Shown piece by piece: positions 45,936 through 56,362 of a stretch of DNA of 64,000 nucleotides. Both the position numbers and the translations under genes were made by a program. Position 1 is the first letter of the stretch, and the number at the start of each line of letters is the position of its first letter. The DNA lies in assembly GCA_002722175.1 (NCBI GenBank), contig PBKU01000033.1:58050-122049 (forward strand). Direction: 5' to 3'. A model generated the notes under the pieces. The model worked only from the letters and a program-made list of their open reading frames with translations. It was not told the DNA's origin and did not search any database. The DNA comes from Magnetovibrio sp. (lineage in GTDB: Bacteria > Pseudomonadota > Alphaproteobacteria > Rhodospirillales > Casp-alpha2).

Positions 45936-47243
45936 ATGAATGAAAAAAAGAGCAGTGATAGTTTTACACTGACAAATAATCAAACGGGGGACAGTTTTGA
46001 TTTTCCTATTCTAAAAGGGACAGTGGGTCCAGCTGTGATAGATATTCGAAAGTTATACGCCGACACAGGGTATTTCACTTACGACCCTGGCTTTACCTCT
46101 ACCGGTAGCTGTGAATCAAGGATTACCTTCATTGATGGAGAAAACGGAATATTGCTATATCGAGGATACCCCATAAGCGATTTGGCAGAAAATTCAAACT
46201 TTCCTGAAGTTTGCTACTTATTACTTTATGGTGAGTTGCCAGGTCCGGCTGAGATGAAACAATTTAGCCACGACATAACCTATCATTCGATGGTAAATGA
46301 GCAAATGAATTATTTTTTGCGAGGCTTTCGGCGTGATGCGCATCCTATGGCTGTAATGTGCGGGATGGTTGGCGCCTTGTCTGCATTTTATCACGACTCG
46401 ACCGATATCAATGATATACAGCATAGACTGGTTTCTTCGCACAGAATGATCGCAAAAATGCCAACCATAGCAGCATTAGCCTACAAATATACTCTTGGCC
46501 AGCCCTACGTTTATCCAAGAAACGATCTAAAATATTCAGAAAATTTCTTGCATATGATGTTTGCAACACCCTGTGAAGAGCACGAGGTCAATCCCGTCAT
46601 CGCGAGGGCAATGGATCGTATTTTGATTTTACATGCGGACCATGAACAAAATGCATCGACTTCTACGGTTCGTCTGGCAGGTTCGTCAGGAGCCAATCCG
46701 TTTGCTTGTGTTTCAGCCGGCATAGCATCCTTATGGGGACCCGCCCATGGAGGAGCTAATGAAGCTGTACTCAACATGTTGGAAGAAATCAGAACAATAG
46801 AAAACATTCCCGCCTTTATAGAAAGAGCTAAAGATAAGACAGATCCGTTTCGTTTGATGGGTTTTGGCCATCGTGTTTATAAGAACTTTGACCCCCGTTC
46901 TCAAGTAATGCAAAGAACTTGTCATGAGGTTCTCGAATCTCTAGGGATTGAAAACGAGCCCTTGCTTGATATAGCTTTGGAATTAGAGCGTATAGCTCTA
47001 GAAGACGACTATTTTATCGAGAAAAAACTGTACCCAAATGTTGATTTTTATTCGGGTCTTATTTTTAGAGCTTTGGGAATTCCTACCAGTATGTTTACAG
47101 TTCTGTTTGCAGTTGCCCGGACGGTTGGCTGGATTGCCCAGTGGAATGAAATGGTTGAAGATCCAACTCAGAAAATAGGCCGCCCTCGTCAGCTCTATAA
47201 TGGTGCAAAAAACCGAGATTATCTGCCTATTGAAAATCGATGA
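45936..47243 (+). CDS. gltA: Citrate synthase
   Basis: Condenses acetyl-CoA and oxaloacetate, first step of the citric acid cycle. The 435-residue hexameric-type protein has the N-terminal [14 protein letters not shown] domain, the catalytic histidine regions [14 protein letters not shown] and [10 protein letters not shown] and the aspartate region [17 protein letters not shown] start 11 codons upstream is possible, but the ATG at 45936 has AAAGGGA before it. Located after gltX, a standard alphaproteobacterial pair. Confidence 0.96.
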   Translation: MNEKKSSDSFTLTNNQTGDSFDFPILKGTVGPAVIDIRKLYADTGYFTYDPGFTSTGSCESRITFIDGENGILLYRGYPISDLAENSNFPEVCYLLLYGELPGPAEMKQFSHDITYHSMVNEQMNYFLRGFRRDAHPMAVMCGMVGALSAFYHDSTDINDIQHRLVSSHRMIAKMPTIAALAYKYTLGQPYVYPRNDLKYSENFLHMMFATPCEEHEVNPVIARAMDRILILHADHEQNASTSTVRLAGSSGANPFACVSAGIASLWGPAHGGANEAVLNMLEEIRTIENIPAFIERAKDKTDPFRLMGFGHRVYKNFDPRSQVMQRTCHEVLESLGIENEPLLDIALELERIALEDDYFIEKKLYPNVDFYSGLIFRALGIPTSMFTVLFAVARTVGWIAQWNEMVEDPTQKIGRPRQLYNGAKNRDYLPIENR

Positions 47244-47308
47244 TATTTAAAAATAATCGTTCAGCAATGCTCAAAACTTGCTTAGCAAGGAAATGTGACC
47301 AGGGTTAG

Positions 47309-47923
47309 ATGCTTTGTGAGGAGGTTGTTTTGTTGGAGAGGTTATTTGCACAGTTGCAGGGCATTTTTAATAGTTCAATATCAATAGAAAAGAACGCCGT
47401 TAAAGCATTGCAAAGAGCCCTTCTTCAAAAACAATTTCCTACGTTATCAAAAGAAGCATATCCTTTGCCTAAGCCTTTTATGGATGTTATGGCTCGTAGT
47501 GATGCACTTTCTATTTGCAAGTTAATTTCAAAAGTACATTTTGAATGGAGGCCACCGACAACTTCGACTGATCCACTTTATATCGAACATAGTAATTTTA
47601 AGGTTCATGTAGAATTAATTGGGCCAACCGGGTTAATTTTTTCAAACACTATGAGGTTAGGTTTTTATGGGATGCTGCCTAATTCTGAGTATGGGTTTCG
47701 CACTCATCCAGCTGAAGAAACCTTTATCATGTTAGCAGGAAATGCTTATTGGCGACGAGGAGATGGGCAATATAGCCTACATAGGCCTGGCTCACGTTCT
47801 TATCATCCCTCGCAGATGCCACATTCGACACAAACACGTGAGTTGGCATTTATGTCTATCTATGTCTGGGATGGGGACATTTCTACAAAAGAATATACTT
47901 ACAGTGGAATTTCTTCGACCTAG
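47309..47923 (+). CDS. Cupin of the DMSP-lyase-like family
   Basis: A 204-residue protein whose second half matches the cupin superfamily containing DMSP lyases DddQ, DddL, DddW and DddK. Motifs: RLGFYGMLPNSEYGFRTHPAEETF (120-139 region), AYWRRGDG, RPGSRSYHPSQMPHSTQT and MSIYVWDGD. Compared with DddQ as I recall it, H133, E137 and H172 fit metal ligands and Y128 fits a conserved Tyr, but arginine 131 and phenylalanine 139 stand where a His and the proposed catalytic Tyr are expected. It is therefore a relative, not a proven DMSP lyase. A TTG at 47330/47333 after GAGGAGG is an alternative start. Confidence 0.75.
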   Translation: MLCEEVVLLERLFAQLQGIFNSSISIEKNAVKALQRALLQKQFPTLSKEAYPLPKPFMDVMARSDALSICKLISKVHFEWRPPTTSTDPLYIEHSNFKVHVELIGPTGLIFSNTMRLGFYGMLPNSEYGFRTHPAEETFIMLAGNAYWRRGDGQYSLHRPGSRSYHPSQMPHSTQTRELAFMSIYVWDGDISTKEYTYSGISST

Positions 47924-47997
47924 TTTAATTTAAAAAAAGACGAACTGGTTTAAATATCTAAGGTATAGTTCAGCTAAAGCCCTGTCTTCAAAAAACT

Positions 47998-49185
47998 TCA
48001 GTATACTTTGCTGTTTTGTTCAGTATCTTTTCTGATTGCATTAAGAATTAAGCGCGCGGTTCTCGTCGTTGGAGTCCCTTCTCCTGAACCTTTAAGGATT
48101 TTAATAACCTTTTCAAAAGCGACCAATTGTTTTTTTGCTATAACTGGGTTGTCAAGTAATTGGATAATTTCCGATGCCAAGGTTTCAGGTCGGCAATTTT
48201 CCTGGAGAAGTTCGGGAACATATTCTCCATTAAGGACAAGATTTATCAGACTAACATGCTTAACTTGCAGCATTTTCCTTATTAGCCATGCTGTTAGATC
48301 GGCTACTTTGTACGTAATAACACTGGGAACGCCCGCCATTGCTAACTCTAATGACACTGTTCCAGAGGCCGCCAAAGCAACATTTGAAGCACTAAACCCA
48401 TCTAGTTTTTCTGCACCATCTTCAACAATTATAGGGGCCCCTGGCCAATTTTTAGCATTTTTTCGAACAATAGAGGAAACAGAATCAAGAGTTGGTAGAA
48501 CAAGTCTAAATTGTCTCCCCTTGCTTTTCAGGATATCAAATGTTTTTGAAAAAACTGGCATTAGGCGAGAGATTTCACCGTTTCGGCTTCCCGGGAGAAC
48601 GCATAAAACCGTTTCATCTGAATGTATTTGGTGGCGCTTTCTAAAGCTTTCGCCATTACCAAATTTTGCAAAATCTTCGGTGATTGGGTGTCCGACAAAA
48701 TTCGCGTTTAAGCCTTCATTGATGAAATAAGGCGGCTCAAATGGCAACAGACAGAAAATCTGATCGTAGTACTGCGAAACCTTTTTAGCTCTACCTTGCC
48801 GCCATGCCCAGACGGAAGGTGCTACGTAATGGAACAGAGGGAATTCCTGGTTTTTTAGCCGATGGGCTAACCGAAAGCAGAAATCTGGAGAATCGATAGT
48901 GACGAGTGCAGCAGGTTCTTTTTGCGTCGCATCTCTAGCAGTTTCGTTCAAACGGCGGATAATCTTTGGTAATTTTGGCAAAACTTCCATTACACCCATT
49001 ACCGATAAATCGTGCATAGGAAATAAACTTTCCAATCCTTCAGATTCCATTGCATTACCACCAACACCAGAGAAACGGACATTGGGAGCAAGATGTTTAA
49101 GGGCTGACATGAGGCGTGCACCAAGAATATCGCCCGATGGTTCCCCGGCAACAAGATATATTAGAAATTCACCCTTACGGACCAT
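47998..49185 (-). CDS. lpxB: Lipid-A-disaccharide synthase
   Basis: Glycosyltransferase family 19 enzyme that joins UDP-2,3-diacylglucosamine and lipid X, 395 residues. Signature LVAGEPSGDILGARLM at the N-terminus, with YVAPSVWAWRQGRAKK, VLPGSRNGEI and VALAASGTVSLELAMAGVPSVITYK. Last gene of the lipid A run; its start overlaps the end of lpxI by 11 bases. Confidence 0.95.
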   Translation of the reverse strand: MVRKGEFLIYLVAGEPSGDILGARLMSALKHLAPNVRFSGVGGNAMESEGLESLFPMHDLSVMGVMEVLPKLPKIIRRLNETARDATQKEPAALVTIDSPDFCFRLAHRLKNQEFPLFHYVAPSVWAWRQGRAKKVSQYYDQIFCLLPFEPPYFINEGLNANFVGHPITEDFAKFGNGESFRKRHQIHSDETVLCVLPGSRNGEISRLMPVFSKTFDILKSKGRQFRLVLPTLDSVSSIVRKNAKNWPGAPIIVEDGAEKLDGFSASNVALAASGTVSLELAMAGVPSVITYKVADLTAWLIRKMLQVKHVSLINLVLNGEYVPELLQENCRPETLASEIIQLLDNPVIAKKQLVAFEKVIKILKGSGEGTPTTRTARLILNAIRKDTEQNSKVY

Positions 49186-49999
49186 TTTGAGTAATACCTA
49201 GAAGAAATAGTTTATGCTTATTGGCTAGTGAGATAACTTTTTTGCGATCAATAACCAATGCTCTCCCTGCCTCAACTGCTATCCCGCATAGCCCTGCAGC
49301 AGCAGCCTTTTCTACCGTTTTGGGACCAATGGTGGGCAAATCTATCCGATATTCTTGGCTGGCCTGTTTTATTTTAACAAGAACCCCTTCTGGTGGATTT
49401 TGGGTTGCAATTCTATCCAATAGCTGGTCAGTACCAAGATGGTCTTCAAGGCCAATAATATTCCCATTCCGAACAACACAGGCTTGGCCTTTATCGTTGC
49501 CGCTAAGTTTAAGTGCCCCTTCGATCCCAGCAGAAATGTTTTCATAATCTTTTTGATTTGGTCGATGGTTTCCATACACGCCAGAGTCAGCTACTAAATG
49601 TGGAACTAACTGTTCAACACCAACAACTTTAAAACCTTCACGAACTTCCAGGTCATGGATCAAGGCAGACAAAATGCTATTATCTCCAAGTCCGAGACTA
49701 CCATTGCGCGCAAGAAACTTAGATGTCCAAAAATCGGGTCGTAGCTCGTTAAGTCCAGGTTTTTTGATGCTACCCGCAAAAATGAGTTCATGACAACCTT
49801 CTGTTTTTAGATATTTGATAACAGTTCCTGCTGCTCCAAGGCGCAAGCGTTTAGTTGGAATGCCAAGAAAATCAGTAGGGTTTGTTTGGCCATCAAATGC
49901 GACGACAAAAAAATCTCTTTGCTTTTCTTGGCACGCCTTGATGATCTCTAGGGGGAGGTCGCCACCACCAGCAAGAATTCCTAACTTACGCAGCATCAT
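49175..49999 (-). CDS. lpxI: UDP-2,3-diacylglucosamine pyrophosphatase LpxI
   Basis: Hydrolyses UDP-2,3-diacylglucosamine to lipid X. The 274-residue protein is the LpxI type used by alphaproteobacteria, not LpxH: it starts MMLRKLGILAGGGDLPL and has the C-terminal VEKAAAAGLCGIAVEAGRALV. The frame runs 37 codons upstream into lpxA, but the two adjacent ATG codons at 49999 and 49996 open the family N-terminus. It overlaps the end of lpxA by 14 bases and the start of lpxB by 11. Confidence 0.93.
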   Translation of the reverse strand: MMLRKLGILAGGGDLPLEIIKACQEKQRDFFVVAFDGQTNPTDFLGIPTKRLRLGAAGTVIKYLKTEGCHELIFAGSIKKPGLNELRPDFWTSKFLARNGSLGLGDNSILSALIHDLEVREGFKVVGVEQLVPHLVADSGVYGNHRPNQKDYENISAGIEGALKLSGNDKGQACVVRNGNIIGLEDHLGTDQLLDRIATQNPPEGVLVKIKQASQEYRIDLPTIGPKTVEKAAAAGLCGIAVEAGRALVIDRKKVISLANKHKLFLLGITQNGP

Positions 50000-50786
50000 C
50001 CATATGGGGTTGACAAATGGATCGAGATGAATCCGTGCTGATGAAATCGACGATTTCCATAACAGCCTCATTTGTTGCAAAATCTTGAGCAACATCCTCA
50101 ATTCGTTCACTCATCGTCCCTTCTTCTGCAAATATCAACCGGTAGGCTTTTCGAATATCATGTACCATTTCACGCGAAAAATTTCTTCGACGAAGACCAA
50201 CAATATTCAAACCTTGTAGACGGGCACGGTTACCAATTACTGTGCCATATGGAATAACATCGCTTTCAACACCGGTCATTCCTCCTACCATAGCATGTTT
50301 TCCAACACGGACGAACTGATGTATGGCAGACAGGCCGCCAATTATTGCCCACTCGCCGATTTCCACATGCCCCCCCAAAGTAGCATTGTTTACCAAAATT
50401 GCATTGTCTTGAATTTTACAGTCATGTGCAACGTGTGCTCCCACCATAAATAGACAGTTGTTTCCAATTTTCGTGAGCATGCCGCCTCCCTCAGTACCTG
50501 GATTCATAGTAACATGTTCTCGAATAACGTTGTTTGCACCAATTTCAAGTTTGGATGGTTCACCCTGATATTTTTGGTCCTGCGGTTGGTGTCCTATGGA
50601 AGCAAATGGGAATATCCTTGTATTTGAGCCTATAGTAGTGTTTCCGGTCACAACAATATTTGATAAAAGTTCAACGCCATCACCGATCTGTACTTGCCTA
50701 CCGACAACTGAGAAAGGCCCTATGCGGACATTCTTTCCTATGGTAGCGCCATTTTCAATAACTGCTGTAGGATGTATCGTTGTCAT
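49986..50786 (-). CDS. lpxA: UDP-N-acetylglucosamine acyltransferase
   Basis: First acyltransferase of lipid A synthesis, 266 residues. It is a left-handed beta-helix of hexapeptide repeats (ATIGKNVRIGPFSVVG and following), with the catalytic histidine region VGAHVAHDC and VIREHVTMNPGTEGGGM typical of LpxA. It overlaps fabZ (ATGA, 50783-50786) and lpxI, so translation in the lipid A genes is tightly coupled. Confidence 0.95.
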   Translation of the reverse strand: MTTIHPTAVIENGATIGKNVRIGPFSVVGRQVQIGDGVELLSNIVVTGNTTIGSNTRIFPFASIGHQPQDQKYQGEPSKLEIGANNVIREHVTMNPGTEGGGMLTKIGNNCLFMVGAHVAHDCKIQDNAILVNNATLGGHVEIGEWAIIGGLSAIHQFVRVGKHAMVGGMTGVESDVIPYGTVIGNRARLQGLNIVGLRRRNFSREMVHDIRKAYRLIFAEEGTMSERIEDVAQDFATNEAVMEIVDFISTDSSRSICQPHMDDAA

Positions 50787-51250
50787 TCTTGCTCCATTAT
50801 CATGGCTGTGAAAGTAGCTTCAGCCACTAATATTTCTTCAACTTTTGCTGAACCTTTAAACTTCCATACCCCTCCTCGCTCTTGAGCTTTTTCAACGAAA
50901 ATTCTTAAACTATCACCAGGGGTAACTGGCTTTCGAAATTTTGCTTGCTCTATGGACAAAAAGTATACTAGCGAATTCTTATTTTCACTATCGAGGCTTT
51001 GTATTACTGTAATTGCTGCAGTTTGAGCCATCGCCTCAACAATTAAAACGCCCGGCATAATCGGGTGATCACCAAAATGACCCGAAAAAAATTGCTCATT
51101 GATTGTTACATTTTTTATTCCAACCGCTCTTTCGCCAGGAACAATATCAAATACACGATCAATTAGTAAAAAAGGATATCGATGGGGTATCATCTCCATA
51201 ATATCCTTAATGTTCAAAAAATTTTCTGATTTTGATGGTTCTTGTGCCAT
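50783..51250 (-). CDS. fabZ: 3-hydroxyacyl-[acyl-carrier-protein] dehydratase
   Basis: Hot-dog-fold dehydratase of fatty acid synthesis, 155 residues. The family motifs are IPHRYPFLLIDRV and GHFGDHPIMPGVLIVEAMAQ, with the catalytic histidine and glutamate in the latter. Its start overlaps the lpxD stop as TAATG and its stop overlaps the lpxA start, placing it firmly in the lipid A operon. Confidence 0.95.
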   Translation of the reverse strand: MAQEPSKSENFLNIKDIMEMIPHRYPFLLIDRVFDIVPGERAVGIKNVTINEQFFSGHFGDHPIMPGVLIVEAMAQTAAITVIQSLDSENKNSLVYFLSIEQAKFRKPVTPGDSLRIFVEKAQERGGVWKFKGSAKVEEILVAEATFTAMIMEQE

Positions 51251-52275
51251 TAGTAAACTTTCCTTTTACTTACAAACCGTTCAATAGCAGCAACTTCTTT
51301 AAGCCAGTTACGTAACGGTTTTGCTGGACTGCCCCCAACTTTCTCCCCGGTTCTAATATTCCTCATTACACCGCTTTGTGCAGCAATCTGTGCCCCATCC
51401 CCAATTTTCAAGTGCCCTGTCAACCCAGCCTGCCCACCAGCCATGACATAATTACCTAGTTCTGTACTACCGGATATACCTACTTGACTTACTATAATGC
51501 AACCGTTCCCTAAGCAAACGTTATGGGCAATTTGTACCAAATTATCAATTTTACATCCGCTCCCAATAATTGTATCTGGTCCTGTTCCTCTATCAATTGT
51601 AGTGTTTGCTCCGATTTCTACATTATCTCCGATAATTACGCGCCCCAGCTGGGGTACTTTGAGATGGCTCTCTTTACCAAGAGCAAAACCAAATCCATCT
51701 TGACCAATACGAGCTCCTGCGTGAATAATCACTCGATTGCCAAGTAGACAGTATTGTAGAGTTACGTTTCCATCAATTTTACAGTCGTCACCTATTCTTA
51801 CACCAGGTCCAATGGTGCTATTGGCCCCTATTCGGGTGTTATTACCAATTTCTGCTTTTTCCCCAACGACTGCTCCAGGTTCAATACACACCGTGTTGGC
51901 AATAATTGCATTGGTACTAATTAAAGGGTGTGATCTGCTAATCGGTTTTGCCGCGACGTTTGGGTAGAAATGATGTGCTATTCGGGCATATGCATGATAT
52001 GGCTTTTTAGTGAAAAGAAGAGCTATTCCAGGTGGGGCATTTGCAGCAAAACTTGGGTCAATTATACAAGCACCTGCACGTGTTTTCGAAAACTCTTGAA
52101 GATAACCTTTGTTATCGAGAAAACTTATATGATCAGGACCAGCGCTAGTTAGCGGCTGTACATCAGTAAAAAGCTTTCCGGGGTCAGTACCTTCAGACAA
52201 AGACGCTTCTGCTATTAATGCCAACTGGGCTAATTTAAAAGAGCCAGAAACATTAAAAAATCGAGGATCCGCCAT
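51250..52275 (-). CDS. lpxD: UDP-3-O-acyl-glucosamine N-acyltransferase
   Basis: Third acyltransferase of lipid A synthesis, 341 residues. N-terminal uridine-binding domain (about 1-105), then a left-handed beta-helix with hexapeptide repeats ([21 protein letters not shown]), the catalytic histidine in [13 protein letters not shown] and a C-terminal helix ([11 protein letters not shown]). It lies 3 bases after ompH. Confidence 0.95.
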   Translation of the reverse strand: MADPRFFNVSGSFKLAQLALIAEASLSEGTDPGKLFTDVQPLTSAGPDHISFLDNKGYLQEFSKTRAGACIIDPSFAANAPPGIALLFTKKPYHAYARIAHHFYPNVAAKPISRSHPLISTNAIIANTVCIEPGAVVGEKAEIGNNTRIGANSTIGPGVRIGDDCKIDGNVTLQYCLLGNRVIIHAGARIGQDGFGFALGKESHLKVPQLGRVIIGDNVEIGANTTIDRGTGPDTIIGSGCKIDNLVQIAHNVCLGNGCIIVSQVGISGSTELGNYVMAGGQAGLTGHLKIGDGAQIAAQSGVMRNIRTGEKVGGSPAKPLRNWLKEVAAIERFVSKRKVY

Positions 52276-52278
52276 TGT

Positions 52279-52836
52279 TTACTGCTGCGATTTTTCAAGC
52301 TCTACCTTAATGGTGGGTAGGCGTTGGTCAAGCTCAGTTAACACCTCCTTAGTGATGTCAATATTTTTGTCAAGAACTACTGTTTGAGCTCTCCGTATAA
52401 CAAGAGAAAACCCCTTTTTTACTGCGACATCTTGGACAATGTCATTTAGTATATTCTCTACATTGAGCATCGCATTATTTTGTGCAACTTCTAGGATTTT
52501 TCTTTTCTTTTGGCCAAGCTTTTGTACATCTACTACTTTTTGTTCAAATTTCTGGCGTTCTTCTGCGAACGCTTCAGGAGACAAAAGTGAACGTTTTCTT
52601 GCAAGTTCTTGGTTGGCATCTCGCAGAACTTGCTGTTCTTTCTGAATTTCTTGTTCAAAAGTTGTCCTAAATTTCATAATCTGCGCACGAATTTCTTTTG
52701 TTGATGATGCATTACGTAGGATACCATTAAGATCAAGTACAGCAATTCTGACAGGATTGTTTGTTTGGCTCTTAGCTATTGGGCAGTTGATAGACAATAT
52801 TAGTATCGCAATTAAGGCTGATAAAAAGCTTTTCAA
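52279..52836 (-). CDS. OmpH/Skp-family periplasmic chaperone
   Basis: A 185-residue periplasmic protein with a signal peptide (about 1-23, ending PIAKSQ) and a long alpha-helical coiled coil (about 45-140) rich in Glu, Lys and Gln, as in Skp. It holds unfolded outer-membrane proteins before BamA. The TTG start is supported by AGGAG at good spacing. Located between bamA and lpxD, the conserved position of the family. Confidence 0.9.
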   Translation of the reverse strand: MKSFLSALIAILILSINCPIAKSQTNNPVRIAVLDLNGILRNASSTKEIRAQIMKFRTTFEQEIQKEQQVLRDANQELARKRSLLSPEAFAEERQKFEQKVVDVQKLGQKKRKILEVAQNNAMLNVENILNDIVQDVAVKKGFSLVIRRAQTVVLDKNIDITKEVLTELDQRLPTIKVELEKSQQ

Positions 52837-52845
52837 AACTTTCTC

Positions 52846-55149
52846 CTAAAACCGTGTTCCAAAATTTACACGAACATGCTCTACTTCATCATAGTCGCCT
52901 TCAACAAGAGGGAAGCCTAAGTCTAAGCCAACAGGACCAAATGGTGATATCCAGGTCACGCCAGCGCCTGCCGCAATTCGCATCATAGCGTCGTCTTCTA
53001 CATAAGAGGCAGAGGGACTTATTGAGCCCGCGCTTCCTAAGTCAATAAAAGTGCGTCCATTGATTCCAAATTCTTCTGGTAATCCGAGCGGAAAGTCTAG
53101 CTGTGTAGAACCAGAATATTTCCACTCCCCTCCTAGGGAATCCCCTGTTATCTTATCTCGAGGCCCAATTCCAGACGTTGCGAAGCCACGGATAGATTCT
53201 CCACCTACATAATACCTTTCATTTAGAAGTACATCTTTTCCAAGCCCTACAATATATCCAACCTTTCCGCGAACGCTAAGTGTTATCTTGTCATCAAGAG
53301 GAAAGTACTTTGTGGCCAAAAGGGTATTCCGGAGGTGTCTTGTTTTTCCACCTATACCTGCAAGGTCTGTGGTTAATCCAACGAAGTAACCATCAGTCGG
53401 GGTAAATTTCTGATTGCGCTTATCATACCTAAGAATATGGCTAATCTGTGAAAGGGTATTTTTTCCAGACTGGTCTTTGATTAGTTTGGAAGCATTGTCC
53501 GCAACATCTTCCACTTTATCAAGTTGCACTAAGTACTTCCATCCCTGTGTCAGGTCTTCGGTCAGATGATAGCTTGTCCTTAGTCCAAGGCCAGTTCGTT
53601 GGGAATCATGAGAACTGGAACTCTGATGATCTTCTCTTAGGTGAAATACGTCAAAACCGGCCATTACTTCACGTTCCATAAAAAATGGCTCGGTAAAACT
53701 AAATTCAACTTCGCTTTTTTTGGCTGCAATTGTCAAACCTACTTTGACAAACTGCCCTCGACCTAAAAAATTACTCTCTTGAATAGAAAAATCACCTAAG
53801 GGACCAGATGCTGATGAATACCCTGCACCCAGGGATATTTGGCCGGTCGACATTTCTTCGACATTGACTTTCACTACGGCCTTATCAGGCGAGCTGCCTG
53901 GAATTTTTTCAACCTTTACATCTTCAAAAAAGCCCAAGTTCTGAATGCGCTGACGCGAGCGGCGCAGCTTGGAAGAATTGAACGCATCTCCTTCGACCAA
54001 GCGAAATTCTCGTCTGATAACCTTATCAAGTGTACGGACATTACCTTCAATATCGATCCGTTCTAGAAATACCCTCGGACCTTCATTAATTTCAAACACG
54101 ATATTAATTAGCTTTTTTTCTCTCTCGCGCTTTATTTTCGGGCGAATATCAACAAATGCGTACCCAAGCTCTCCAACTTGTTCCGTTAGGCTATTAATAG
54201 ATTCTTCGACAGCATTTGCATCATACCAATCTCCCGTTTCAAATTTTCGAATGCCTAATAGATCTTCTTTTTTTAAGTCAGCTAGGCGAGCTTCAATATC
54301 AATTTTCCCAAATCTGTATCGTATACCTTCGTCAACTGCAAATGTAATGAAGAATTCACTATTATCTGGCGATAATTCAGCAACGGCTGAATGTATTCGA
54401 AAGTCTGTGTATCCATTTGTCATATAAAAACGTCGTAATAGCTCACGGTCATAATTTAACCGATCAGGGTCATATACGTCACTTGTACTAAAAGGATTCC
54501 ATATGGTCGTTTCCTTCGTACTGACAACTTCCCGGAGCCTACCATCACTAAATTCCTTGTTGCCTACAAACTTTATTGAACGAATAGCGGTTTCATCGCC
54601 TTCTGAAATTTCAAATACCAGGTCTACACGGTTTTGTTCTAGTTGGATCACTTTTGGCTCAACGCTAGCAGCAAAACGCCCGTTTTGGCGATAAATCGAG
54701 AGAATTCGCTTTACATCAGATTGAACCTTCGATCGCGTATAAACAATGCGTGGCCGAAGCGAAATTTCAGATTTCAAATCTGAATCTTCAATTCCCAAAT
54801 TGCCTTCAAAGCTAATCCTATTTATAATTGGGTTTTCAACAACAGTGATAATTAATTTGTTGCCTTCTTGTCTAATTGAGATATCCGCAAATAAACCCGT
54901 AGAATAAAGGCTCTTGAGTGAGCGGTCGACACGACGACGATCATAACTATCTCCTTCACGCACAAGAAGATAAGACCGCACTGTTCCAGGTTCTACACGT
55001 TGGGATCCCCTAACTTCAATACTTTCAACTGTCCAACCTTGTGCAAGATCCAAACTTGGCCTTGCTTTAGTTATATAGCCAGCTCTGCTATTTGAAATGA
55101 ACAGGGTTAGTAATAGCAGCGAAAATATAATGTAATATTTTTTTCTCAA
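52846..55149 (-). CDS. bamA: Outer membrane protein assembly factor BamA
   Basis: Central subunit of the outer-membrane beta-barrel insertion machine, 767 residues. Signal peptide (about 1-23), five POTRA repeats (about 35-425; e.g. VESIEVRGSQRVEPGTVRSYL and LERIDIEGNVRTLDKVIRREF), and a 16-stranded barrel with the IRGF motif (GGESIRGFATSG) and a C-terminal VRVNFGTRF ending in phenylalanine, the outer-membrane sorting signal. TTG start with AGGAAA upstream. Between rseP and ompH. Confidence 0.96.
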   Translation of the reverse strand: MRKKYYIIFSLLLLTLFISNSRAGYITKARPSLDLAQGWTVESIEVRGSQRVEPGTVRSYLLVREGDSYDRRRVDRSLKSLYSTGLFADISIRQEGNKLIITVVENPIINRISFEGNLGIEDSDLKSEISLRPRIVYTRSKVQSDVKRILSIYRQNGRFAASVEPKVIQLEQNRVDLVFEISEGDETAIRSIKFVGNKEFSDGRLREVVSTKETTIWNPFSTSDVYDPDRLNYDRELLRRFYMTNGYTDFRIHSAVAELSPDNSEFFITFAVDEGIRYRFGKIDIEARLADLKKEDLLGIRKFETGDWYDANAVEESINSLTEQVGELGYAFVDIRPKIKREREKKLINIVFEINEGPRVFLERIDIEGNVRTLDKVIRREFRLVEGDAFNSSKLRRSRQRIQNLGFFEDVKVEKIPGSSPDKAVVKVNVEEMSTGQISLGAGYSSASGPLGDFSIQESNFLGRGQFVKVGLTIAAKKSEVEFSFTEPFFMEREVMAGFDVFHLREDHQSSSSHDSQRTGLGLRTSYHLTEDLTQGWKYLVQLDKVEDVADNASKLIKDQSGKNTLSQISHILRYDKRNQKFTPTDGYFVGLTTDLAGIGGKTRHLRNTLLATKYFPLDDKITLSVRGKVGYIVGLGKDVLLNERYYVGGESIRGFATSGIGPRDKITGDSLGGEWKYSGSTQLDFPLGLPEEFGINGRTFIDLGSAGSISPSASYVEDDAMMRIAAGAGVTWISPFGPVGLDLGFPLVEGDYDEVEHVRVNFGTRF

Positions 55150-55170
55150 CGCTTTTTCCTAAAACTCAGC

Positions 55171-56301
55171 TTAAGACAACAAATTTTCAAAATAGTCAAC
55201 AATACCAATTCTGTTAATATCTTGCCACGTAGCAAAAACCATTAGAATCAATACCATAATCAACCCAACACGCAAACCGTATTCTTGGGCTTGGGGCCCT
55301 AGCGGCCTTCCGAGCACCGCTTCCGAAGCAAAAAACAATAAATGCCCACCATCAAGAATGGGTATTGGGAAAAGATTTAAAAGACCCAAATTTATTGAGA
55401 GTGCTGCCGTAAGCACAATAACCTCAAGAAGACCTTGTTTTGCTGCTTGTCCGGTAATTTGTGCTATACCTAAAGGTCCTCCCAGTTCATTTGCATCGCG
55501 TCTACCTAATACCAGGTCGCCTAAATAATCAAATATCCGGGTTATCATATTTACTGTATATTGAGTTCCGTACCAAATTGCTCCTATTGGCCCCCTTCGT
55601 TCGTATGAAACATTAACTGCTTGCATGTGTATGCCTAGTCGACCAACATTTCTTTCATCTGCAATATATAGGTCAGGTCTAACAGACTTTTTTAATATGC
55701 TTCCGTTCCGTTCTATAACGGCCAGCATACTGACCCCTGGATTCCTTGTAACTATATCTTTAACGTCCTGTGGATTCTTGATTTCTTTTTCGGCAATAGA
55801 AAGTATTATGTCTCCTTCTTTCAATCCAGCTTTCTGTGCGGCACTATTTTCAAGAACAGCGCCTACTCCAACCATGAAATTAGGCACGCCAACAAACATA
55901 GCTATTCCACCCATTAAAACGACAGCAAACAATAAATTTACTATGGGGCCGGCCGCGACGATAGCTGAACGTTGTCCAACAGTTTTGTATTGAAATGACA
56001 CGGCTTTTTCTTCGGGAGGTGTTTCTTCTTCAGGGGGCTGGTCCGGGCTGTCATTATCTGAACGTTCCCCAAACATTTTTACGTACCCACCAAGTGGTAT
56101 AGCGCTTAATTTCCATCGTGTATTTAATGAATCAGTCCAGCCAAAAACTTCAGGCCCAAATCCAATAGAGAAAACTTCAACACGCACTTTATTCCTACGA
56201 GCAACCCAGAAATGTCCCCATTCATGAACAAAAACTACAATGGAGAAAACAATTAAGAAAACTATAATATTATACCAAGTGAAATTTAAGAAACTTTCCA
56301 T
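55171..56301 (-). CDS. rseP: Site-2 intramembrane protease RseP
   Basis: Zinc protease in the inner membrane that releases anti-sigma factors and cleaves signal peptide remnants, 376 residues. Zinc site HEWGH in VVFVHEWGHFWVARR, a single PDZ domain (about 135-210, AGLKEGDIILSI), the second metal ligand in PIPILDGGHLLFF, and four membrane segments. Located between dxr and bamA, as in most alphaproteobacteria. Confidence 0.95.
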   Translation of the reverse strand: MESFLNFTWYNIIVFLIVFSIVVFVHEWGHFWVARRNKVRVEVFSIGFGPEVFGWTDSLNTRWKLSAIPLGGYVKMFGERSDNDSPDQPPEEETPPEEKAVSFQYKTVGQRSAIVAAGPIVNLLFAVVLMGGIAMFVGVPNFMVGVGAVLENSAAQKAGLKEGDIILSIAEKEIKNPQDVKDIVTRNPGVSMLAVIERNGSILKKSVRPDLYIADERNVGRLGIHMQAVNVSYERRGPIGAIWYGTQYTVNMITRIFDYLGDLVLGRRDANELGGPLGIAQITGQAAKQGLLEVIVLTAALSINLGLLNLFPIPILDGGHLLFFASEAVLGRPLGPQAQEYGLRVGLIMVLILMVFATWQDINRIGIVDYFENLLS

Positions 56302-56362
56302 TTTATGAGACTTCCTAAGGAAAAAACTAAGGGATAATTTTTGAGTATATTATTACTTAAGG

